From contig JADDPY010000393.1 of NCBI GenBank assembly GCA_016781635.1, positions 1 through 10,392 of the forward strand: a stretch of 10,392 nt of DNA, given 5' to 3'. Position numbers and translations under genes: made by a program. Position 1 is the stretch's first letter. Each line of letters starts with the position of its first letter. The notes under the pieces were generated by a model, which saw only the letters and a list, made by a program, of their open reading frames with translations, was not told the DNA's origin and ran no database searches. This DNA is from Rubrobacter sp. (GTDB taxonomy: Bacteria > Actinomycetota > Rubrobacteria > Rubrobacterales > Rubrobacteraceae). Positions 5,683-10,392 of this stretch are shown here, in pieces.

Positions 5683-6285
5683 GTGAATCGGATGGAGTTC
5701 TACTACGACCTTGTGAGCCCATATGCTTATCTGGCATACGCCGAAGCCGGGCGTGTTGCCGAAAGGTCGGGGGCGGAGATCGTTCTGCGGCCGGTGCTGC
5801 TCGGGGCGCTACACAAGGCGGCGGGGATCAAGGCCCCCATCGAGACGCCCGCGAAGGGGCGCTATCAGGCGCGGGACATACAGCGCTGGGCCGAGCGTTA
5901 TGGTCTGCCGATGCGCTTCCCGGAGCCGTTCCCGTTCAGGACGCTGAAAACGATGCGAGCGGTGATGTGGTGCGCCAAAAGGGGCAGCCTCGAGCCGTTC
6001 ACGCGGGAGGCTTTCGCCCTGTTCTGGGAGGAGGGGGGCGCGCCGAAGGGGCTGGAGGCCACGGAGGAGGACGAGCCGCTTCGCGAGGTGGCCCGCAGGG
6101 TTGAGCTGGACCCGGACGAACTCCTCGCGGGTGCGGCGGCGGATGAGGCGAAGCAGGCGCTGAAGGAGGCGACCTCGGAGGCCGCCGAAAGGGGCGTATT
6201 CGCGACGCCTACCTTTTTCGTCGGGGACGAGATGTTCTGGGGGAACGACAGGCTCGACTTCGTCGGGGAGGCTTTAAAGGTCTGA
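5683..6285 (+). CDS. 2-hydroxychromene-2-carboxylate isomerase-like protein (DsbA/GST-kappa fold)
   Basis: Predicted cytoplasmic thioredoxin-fold protein of 200 residues, the size of HCCA isomerases, the glutathione-dependent enzymes of naphthalene-type aromatic degradation. Seen: FYYDLVSPYAYL at 6-17 with a serine (S12) where thiol oxidoreductases have CxxC, a helical insert, a cis-proline motif in GVFATPTFFV (171-180), and FWGNDRLDF at 185-193, the C-terminal hallmark of this family. No signal peptide and no CxxC, so a classical DsbA role is unlikely. The GTG at 5683 has GGGGAGGG 7 bases upstream; an ATG three codons later is a possible alternative. No other aromatic-degradation gene is nearby, so the true substrate is unknown. 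It lies 61 bp ahead of the Spo0M-like gene, possibly co-transcribed. Confidence 0.85.
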   Translation: MNRMEFYYDLVSPYAYLAYAEAGRVAERSGAEIVLRPVLLGALHKAAGIKAPIETPAKGRYQARDIQRWAERYGLPMRFPEPFPFRTLKTMRAVMWCAKRGSLEPFTREAFALFWEEGGAPKGLEATEEDEPLREVARRVELDPDELLAGAAADEAKQALKEATSEAAERGVFATPTFFVGDEMFWGNDRLDFVGEALKV

Positions 6286-6346
6286 TACCGGCCGAGATCG
6301 GGAGTTCGCGCATGGAAGACGTAACCGTACGGGCGAGGAGGAAGGT

Positions 6347-7102
6347 GTGTTCCGGAAGCTTTTGAGCAGCATCGAGGTCGGTGGGGCAAGGGTAGATACG
6401 CGGCTATCCCACGACACGCTCGCCCCCGGTAAGACGGTAAGCGGGGAGGCCATCGTCGAGTGCGCGGACGGGACGCAGGAGTTCGAGCGCATCTACCTCT
6501 ACGTCTCGACGCAGTACAAGCACGAGGATTCCCTGCACGATTACACCCTCGTCGAGCACAGCGTGGGCGGCAAGATCTCCGTGGAGGCCGGGGAGAAGCG
6601 GACCATCCCGTTCTCCTTCCCGCTCCCCTACGAGACCCCGCTTTCCCTGGGGCCTCACGACGTCTACGTGCGCACCGGCCTCGACGTGCCGCAAGCGATA
6701 GACCCGAGCGACGTCGACCCGATCCGGGTCGCGCCTCACCCGTTGCAACAAGCCGTGCTCGACGCCGCCGGGAACCTCGGGTTCCACATGCGACAGGTCG
6801 AGAACGAGTACGAGCCACGCAAGGGGGCGCCGTTGCCGTTCGTTCAGCAGTTCGGGTTCAAGCCAGAGGGCCGCTACGGAGACAAGGTCGAGGAGATAGA
6901 GTTTGTCTTCAAGCTCTCGGGCGATGAGGCGCTCGACATCCTCGTCGAGCTCGACCGCCGGGCGGGCTCCCTTGGGGACATGCGCGAGCCCGCGCTGGAG
7001 ACGAACGAGCGTCTTAGCAGCCTACGCGTCACTCGCTCTGACGCCGAGCGTGGCGCCATCGAGGTCATGCTTGCCGATGTCATCGACGCCCACACGCGTT
7101 AA
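6347..7102 (+). CDS. spo0M: Spo0M-like (SpoOM family) protein
   Basis: Cytoplasmic protein of 251 residues, close to B. subtilis Spo0M (258). The first half resembles the arrestin-like beta-sandwich: VDTRLSHDTLAPGKTVSGEA near residue 16, then IYLYVSTQYKHED, IPFSFPLPYETPLSLG and VYVRTGLDVPQAIDPSD. The second half carries FGFKPEGRYGDKVEEIEFVFKL and an acidic region. In Bacillus, Spo0M influences sporulation and cell division; homologues occur in non-sporulating actinobacteria, where the role is unclear. The GTG at 6347 has GAGGAGG ending 5 bases upstream. No cysteines, signal peptide or membrane segment. It follows the isomerase gene by 61 bp on the same strand and is convergent with the regulator gene. 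Confidence 0.9.
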   Translation: MFRKLLSSIEVGGARVDTRLSHDTLAPGKTVSGEAIVECADGTQEFERIYLYVSTQYKHEDSLHDYTLVEHSVGGKISVEAGEKRTIPFSFPLPYETPLSLGPHDVYVRTGLDVPQAIDPSDVDPIRVAPHPLQQAVLDAAGNLGFHMRQVENEYEPRKGAPLPFVQQFGFKPEGRYGDKVEEIEFVFKLSGDEALDILVELDRRAGSLGDMREPALETNERLSSLRVTRSDAERGAIEVMLADVIDAHTR

Positions 7103-7115
7103 ATACGCTGGGCCG

Positions 7116-7149
7116 CGGCGTCTTCGTCGCCGGGAGGGGCAATCCCCGG
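7116..7149. terminator. Hairpins in the convergent gap after the Spo0M-like gene
   Basis: The 58-bp gap between two convergent genes contains CGGCG (7116-7120) / CGCCG (7128-7132) with a 7-base loop, and overlapping it CCGGGA (7130-7135) / TCCCCGG (7143-7149) with one bulge, or GGGG-CAAT-CCCC inside it. Either could serve as a bidirectional terminator. No T-run is present. Confidence 0.35.
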
Positions 7150-7160
7150 AGCGCTGCCTG

Positions 7161-9284
7161 CTACTGCGTCACGTCGTCCGCAGCCGCGCGCAGCCAGGAG
7201 AAGGCGGAGAGGGTCAGGGCGGTGCGTTCCTTGGGTAGGGAGAGATCCCTACCGAGGAGCTTCTGCGCGCGTCCCATGCGGTAGCGCACGGTGTTCTCGT
7301 GGACGTAGAGGCGTCCGGCCGCCTTTGCGGATGAGCCCAGGGTCAGCGTCAGGCAGAAGGTCTCCGTTAGCTTCGAGCCGTTCCCCGCGTCGTAGTCCAG
7401 CAGCGGTTTGAGCATGCGCCTCGCGAACGTGGACAGGTCTTCCGAAATCCTGGAGTGTTCCAGCAGGCCGTCCAGGCCGCAGCTGTCGACCTCGGAGACG
7501 AAAGGCTCGGAGCCCGTCTCCCGCAGCCTCTTCACGACCCCGATTGCCTGGTCGAGGGCCTCGTGAAGGTCCCCGAAGGAATCGTAGGTTACCCCGTGTA
7601 CGAGCCACAGGGGGCCGGGACCGACGTAGCGTAGCAGCGCGTCACGCACGGCCGAGGGCTCCGCATGTTTGTGCCCCCGCGCCCTCTCGCGCAGGAGTAC
7701 GATGCCGACGCCCTCGTCGAGGGAGACCAGCGGGTCACCCAGCAGGTCGAGGACCAGATCTTCCGCCAGCATCGCCAGGCGCGTGCTGTCTCCGTCCGGC
7801 GTCGAGCCAGGCTCCCACGAGACCGCCCAGACCTCGCCCTTCTCGACCGGCAGGCCGAGGCGGTTGCCGTCGCGGCGAGCATCCCGGCCGCTCCGGCCCT
7901 CGAGAACCTCGCTCAACCAGCGCGAGCGCCGGCGGTTGAGCCTGTCGTGGGTCTGCTCCATGCGATCCAGAACCACGTTGCAGGCGGCGAGCACGTCTTC
8001 GAAGAAGTCCTTCCATCCCTCGGGCGGGAGCTCGAGGGATGGAAGGAGGCGGAGGTGGCCGCGTTCGCTCCCGCTCCCCATCCCGCGGAGCGGGAGCTCA
8101 AGGTAGCGCTCTTCCGCCGTTTCTCGGGAGGCTTCGAGGCGTTCGAGGCTAGATAGGTTGCCGACGGCACACGGCCGCCCCCCGGCGTCCACCAGGACGG
8201 CCGGTCCGCCGATCGTCCTCTCCAGCCAGGACTCGATGTCCCGCGCCCGGGCGGACTCGACGGTCAGCTTTCTGAGCTCGGATCTTTGCAGCCTCGCGTA
8301 GTCCACGTCCTGGGTAGTGAACAAGCGCGGGGCGGTCGGTAGGCCGGGCGCATGTTCGACGCTGCGTGCAACGCGCCGGAGAAGGATGCGTTGCGCGGGG
8401 GTGAAGGGCTCCACCGATCTTCGGGCGACGTAGAGGACCGCGCCTCCGCCGGACGAGCCGCGGACGGGTATAGCGAGTGTGGAACGGACCCTCTCGCCGT
8501 CGGTAACGTCGCTGACCCCCGGGTAGCGATACTGGCAATTGCGGTAGTCGGGGACCTCGACGATACTCCCGCTGGCAAACGCCCTTCCGCCTACGCCCTC
8601 GCCGAGCGGGAGCCGGAACCCGAACCCGCCGTCCCTGGCCCCGAGGTGACGCTCCACCTCGACCACCTCGCCGCGCACGCTGCCCCAGTAGGCGATGTCC
8701 GCCCCGCCTACCGTCCTTACTAGCGACAGCAACGCCGGCAGCGCCTGCACGTCGCCCCTCCCGAGAGATCGGGCGAGCTCCGCGTCGAGCATCCCGGCGG
8801 GTCCGCCGAAGTACGTCGCCTCCCCGTGCTCCACCTCCAGGACGACCTCGAGCGACCCCCGAAGGCCCTCGACCGCCTCGCCGAGTTCGGCGCCGCCCGG
8901 CTCCGCGCCCTCGCGCGGCCAGAGGACGCACAGGCCGGCGGCGATACCCTCCCGGTATAGTGTCAGGACGAGCGAAGGCCCCGCCGAGCACGGAGCTCTG
9001 TCTGTGAGGTGACGCGCCGACGCCTCCAGAGAAGGTTCCAGACGCTCTTGGATCCAGCGTCCCATCTCCCTCTTCCTCCGCCCCGCGTAATCCACCCGCC
9101 AGGGGGACGCGGTGCCGGGGCACGGTCGCAGCAGGGCCACGCCCGATGCGGGCAGGTGTGCGATCGCCGACTCCAGGACCCCTCGCGGCGTCTGCGGCAT
9201 GTCGGCCGAGCTCAGGGCCGCGACCTCCGGGCCGCGCAACGGTGGAAGTTGTTGTCCGCTAGATCTCCGAGTCATGCTCCCCAC
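7161..9284 (-). CDS. PucR/CdaR-family transcriptional regulator with GAF sensor domain
   Basis: Large one-component regulator, 707 residues. Layout: an N-terminal region (about 30-155) that I do not recognise; a GAF-like domain (about 180-312; LPLGEGVGGRAFASGSIVEVPDY at 225-247, STLAIPVRG at 268-276); a second small sensor-like segment (about 350-415); a CdaR/GGDEF-like region (about 455-590); and a C-terminal PucR helix-turn-helix (about 638-700) with the signature LYVHENTVRYRMGRAQKLLG at 659-678. Such proteins usually activate a neighbouring catabolic gene on binding a small effector. No membrane segment or phospho-acceptor domain is seen. Start: GTG at 9284 or ATG at 9275 (three codons later); GGGGAG lies only one base before the ATG, so neither has a normal ribosome site. 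It is divergent from a secreted hydrolase gene, its most likely target besides itself. The coding region contains two strong inverted repeats at 8008-8097. Confidence 0.9.
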   Translation of the reverse strand: MGSMTRRSSGQQLPPLRGPEVAALSSADMPQTPRGVLESAIAHLPASGVALLRPCPGTASPWRVDYAGRRKREMGRWIQERLEPSLEASARHLTDRAPCSAGPSLVLTLYREGIAAGLCVLWPREGAEPGGAELGEAVEGLRGSLEVVLEVEHGEATYFGGPAGMLDAELARSLGRGDVQALPALLSLVRTVGGADIAYWGSVRGEVVEVERHLGARDGGFGFRLPLGEGVGGRAFASGSIVEVPDYRNCQYRYPGVSDVTDGERVRSTLAIPVRGSSGGGAVLYVARRSVEPFTPAQRILLRRVARSVEHAPGLPTAPRLFTTQDVDYARLQRSELRKLTVESARARDIESWLERTIGGPAVLVDAGGRPCAVGNLSSLERLEASRETAEERYLELPLRGMGSGSERGHLRLLPSLELPPEGWKDFFEDVLAACNVVLDRMEQTHDRLNRRRSRWLSEVLEGRSGRDARRDGNRLGLPVEKGEVWAVSWEPGSTPDGDSTRLAMLAEDLVLDLLGDPLVSLDEGVGIVLLRERARGHKHAEPSAVRDALLRYVGPGPLWLVHGVTYDSFGDLHEALDQAIGVVKRLRETGSEPFVSEVDSCGLDGLLEHSRISEDLSTFARRMLKPLLDYDAGNGSKLTETFCLTLTLGSSAKAAGRLYVHENTVRYRMGRAQKLLGRDLSLPKERTALTLSAFSWLRAAADDVTQ
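8008..8047. repeat. Perfect 15-bp inverted repeat inside the regulator gene
   Basis: TCCTTCCATCCCTCG (8008-8022) and CGAGGGATGGAAGGA (8033-8047) are perfect complements with a 10-base spacer. In plus-strand RNA the stem can extend by one G-U and two more pairs to a GGGA tetraloop. A 10-bp palindrome TCTTCGAAGA (7996-8005) lies directly beside it. It encodes the stretch around SLELPPEGWKDF (residues about 416-427). Confidence 0.85.
8067..8097. repeat. Perfect 11-bp inverted repeat inside the regulator gene
   Basis: GCTCCCGCTCC (8067-8077) and GGAGCGGGAGC (8087-8097) are perfect complements with a 9-base spacer, 20 bp from the 15-bp repeat. GCGGGAGCTC occurs twice here (8024-8033 and 8090-8099), 66 bp or 22 codons apart, giving LELP twice in the protein. 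Confidence 0.8.
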
Positions 9285-9287
9285 CGG

Positions 9288-9305
9288 TTTGTAGGCTTAT
9301 ACAAA
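9288..9305 (-). promoter_or_regulatory. Inverted repeat over a possible -10 box of the regulator gene
   Basis: TTTGTA (9288-9293) and TACAAA (9300-9305) form a perfect 6-bp dyad with a 6-base spacer, immediately upstream of the regulator start. On the minus strand TATAAG (9296-9301) lies within it. If it is the -10 box, the transcript would begin 5-15 bases before the start codon, a nearly leaderless mRNA. No clear -35 box at normal spacing. Autoregulation is inference. Confidence 0.35.
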
Positions 9306-9328
9306 AACCGTCCCCCAACCTTGTCGAG

Positions 9329-9343
9329 AGCTACATAGTAGCT
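9329..9343. promoter_or_regulatory. 15-bp palindrome in the divergent region, candidate activator site
   Basis: AGCTAC (9329-9334), ATA, GTAGCT (9338-9343): perfect arms. It lies where the -35 box of the hydrolase promoter would be, upstream of the -10 box at 9359-9364. Confidence 0.45.
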
Positions 9344-9358
9344 TCCTGTGACGATCCA

Positions 9359-9364
9359 TACAAT
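9359..9364 (+). promoter_or_regulatory. -10 box for the secreted hydrolase gene
   Basis: TACAAT matches the -10 consensus at five of six positions. No -35-like hexamer exists at 16-18 bases upstream, where the AGCTAC/GTAGCT palindrome sits instead, which would suit an activator-dependent promoter. Confidence 0.45.
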
Positions 9365-9400
9365 GCGGGCAGATTTAGCCTCTGGGGAGAGGAAACAAGC

Positions 9401-9421
9401 ATGAAACAGGAGGAGTTATGA
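9401..9421 (+). CDS. Six-codon leader ORF (MKQEEL) overlapping the hydrolase start
   Basis: ATG at 9401 follows a good ribosome binding site, GAGAGG (9387-9392), by 8 bases and encodes MKQEEL before TGA at 9419-9421. Its stop overlaps the hydrolase ATG as ATGA, and its codons contain the AGGAGG (9408-9413) used by the hydrolase. It is in another frame, so it is not an alternative start. Coupled translation is plausible; a function for the peptide itself is not implied. Confidence 0.35.
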   Translation: MKQEEL

Positions 9422-10392
9422 GGTTGGCGCACGATGGAAGATGGACGTCCGGGTCCGGACGTCGGGTTTTGGCGACGCTGACTCTCTCGGCGGCTCTCGC
9501 TATCGCGCTGGGCTTGACGGCGGGTCCGGTAGAGGCGGGGGCGGTCCAGGACTCGGGCAGTAACTCGACGGCGTGCCCGACCGGGGAGGAATCGGTGCGC
9601 GTCCCCGGTGCCGAGGTTCAGGACGCCGACTGTCTGCAGGACCTCACCACCGCCGGTACCCAGGGAACGGGTCACACCAACAAGGACGACTGGAACGGCC
9701 TCAACGCCTCCGGGACGAAGAACCCGAGCGGGGTGGGGGGGTTACAGATCGACGGGTACTTCCCCGACAGCTCCAGGACGAACACCAACAACGGCTACAA
9801 CCACGACTCGCAGTTCGTGATCCGCTTCCCCAACGACTGGAACGGCAAGCTGGTCATCACCGGTGCGCCGGGGGTGAGGCGACAGTACGCCAACGACTTC
9901 ATCATCGGCGACTACGTGCTGGACAAGGGCTACGCCTTCGCTTCCACCGATAAAGGGAACACCGGCATCAACTTCTACGACGACGGCTCCGAGCCGGGCG
10001 GGTCGGTCGCCGAGTGGCACCGGCGCGTCGAAGAGCTCACCAGAGCCGCCAAGGCTGCGGCGGAGAGCAACTACGGTCGGGCACCGGAGCGCACGTACAT
10101 CACCGGCATCTCCAACGGCGGCTACCTGACGCGCTACGCCCTAGAGAACACCCCCGAGCTCTACGACGGCGGGGTGGACTGGGAGGGGACGCTCTTCCGG
10201 GCCGAGGGGCCGAACCTCTTGACGTACCTGCCGACGGCGCTCGCGGCCTACCCGCGCTACGCGGCCACCGGCGACCGGGAGGCGTATCGCAACATCGTGG
10301 AGGCCGGGTTCGCGCCGGGCTCGGAGTTTCTGTGGAGAGACTACTACGCGATCTACTGGGACCTCACGCAGAGAATCTACCGCGAGGAGTTC
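9418..10392 (+). CDS. Secreted alpha/beta hydrolase (esterase/depolymerase-like), C-terminus beyond window
   Basis: Open from the ATG at 9418 to the right edge: 325 codons, incomplete at the C-terminus. AGGAGG sits 4 bases upstream. Residues 1-42 look like an export signal: basic start with RR at 15-16, hydrophobic core VLATLTLSAALAIALGL, and VEA-GA or AGA cleavage sites at 40-42; the twin arginine is suggestive of Tat but not a full motif. Cys53 and Cys72 could form a disulfide outside the cell. TGISNGGYL carries a GxSxG nucleophile elbow with Ser232; the Asp and His of the triad are not assigned. NDWNGKLVITGAPG (about 139-152) and the following ASTDKGN resemble the front half of tannase/feruloyl-esterase or 3-hydroxybutyrate-oligomer-hydrolase-like enzymes. 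Substrate unknown. Divergent from the PucR-type regulator, its likely controller. Confidence 0.75.
   Translation, partial: MRLAHDGRWTSGSGRRVLATLTLSAALAIALGLTAGPVEAGAVQDSGSNSTACPTGEESVRVPGAEVQDADCLQDLTTAGTQGTGHTNKDDWNGLNASGTKNPSGVGGLQIDGYFPDSSRTNTNNGYNHDSQFVIRFPNDWNGKLVITGAPGVRRQYANDFIIGDYVLDKGYAFASTDKGNTGINFYDDGSEPGGSVAEWHRRVEELTRAAKAAAESNYGRAPERTYITGISNGGYLTRYALENTPELYDGGVDWEGTLFRAEGPNLLTYLPTALAAYPRYAATGDREAYRNIVEAGFAPGSEFLWRDYYAIYWDLTQRIYREEF
9444..9463 (+). repeat. 20-bp palindrome just inside the hydrolase coding region
   Basis: GACGTCCGG (9444-9452), GT, CCGGACGTC (9455-9463): perfect 9-bp arms at codons 9-16, before the hydrophobic core of the signal peptide. As RNA it forms an 8-bp stem with a GGTC loop, followed by GGGTTTT, terminator-like. 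It may equally be a downstream operator. Confidence 0.55.

Noticed and set aside
4658..5737. 359-residue minus-strand ORF antisense to the TauE/SafE gene
   Set aside because: Polar, repetitive composition with no domain; it spans the hairpin and promoter region and opposes a clear membrane protein.
5898..6818. 306-residue minus-strand ORF across the isomerase and Spo0M genes
   Set aside because: Arg/Ser-rich shadow spanning two recognisable plus-strand genes and their gap.
8149..9123. 324-residue minus-strand ORF in another frame of the regulator gene
   Set aside because: Gly/Arg-rich shadow frame overlapping the well-supported GAF region of the regulator.
1..10392. CRISPR arrays, tRNA/rRNA genes, insertion sequences, phage or attachment sites
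   Set aside because: Looked for regularly spaced repeats, cloverleaf patterns, transposase motifs and terminal inverted repeats with duplications; none were seen by eye. A computational scan would be more sensitive for small RNAs.

Overview
GC-rich DNA with strong GGGAGG-type ribosome binding sites, frequent GTG/TTG starts and C/G-ending codons. Together with the gene set (PucR/CdaR-type regulator, Spo0M-like protein, FetAB, ChrA) this suggests an actinomycete-type chromosome, most like the Rubrobacter lineage. That placement is inference from style; no marker gene is present. The window is ordinary chromosome: I see no rRNA, tRNA, CRISPR array, insertion sequence or phage gene.

Layout. (1) 57-3827, plus strand: a full two-domain chromate transporter (chrA); a structured gap; an ABC ATPase and its permease (fetA-fetB, iron/metal export type) one base apart; then an N-terminally truncated cation diffusion facilitator that keeps TM4-TM6 and the cytosolic domain but lacks TM1-TM3. 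(2) 3857-5527: a minus-strand APS kinase (cysC) divergent from a plus-strand TauE/SafE anion exporter. Their shared 243-bp gap holds a TTGACA-N17-TAACTT promoter overlapped by a perfect 9-bp inverted repeat. An 11-bp-stem hairpin follows the exporter. (3) 5683-7102: a DsbA/GST-kappa-fold protein of the 2-hydroxychromene-2-carboxylate isomerase type, then a Spo0M (arrestin-like) protein. (4) 7161-9284, minus strand: a 707-residue GAF + PucR-type HTH regulator, divergent from a secreted alpha/beta hydrolase that runs off the right edge. The gap between them holds palindromes, a -10 box without a -35, and a six-codon leader ORF.

How the parts may fit. ChrA, FetAB and the CDF remnant are metal/oxyanion export functions. 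CysC and TauE/SafE handle sulfate-derived anions, and chromate is a sulfate analogue, so the left half reads as a metal and sulfur-oxyanion homeostasis neighbourhood (inference). The right end looks like a regulator-target pair: a multi-domain sensor beside an exported esterase.

Most unusual observations: fetA has no ATG/GTG/TTG start and appears to begin at ATC behind a structured ribosome binding site; the regulator gene contains perfect 15-bp and 11-bp inverted repeats within 90 bp; and the exported hydrolase is preceded by a stop-start-overlapping leader ORF, with a 20-bp palindrome just inside its coding region. I did not find a clearly new multi-gene system; the novelty lies mainly in regulation and structure.
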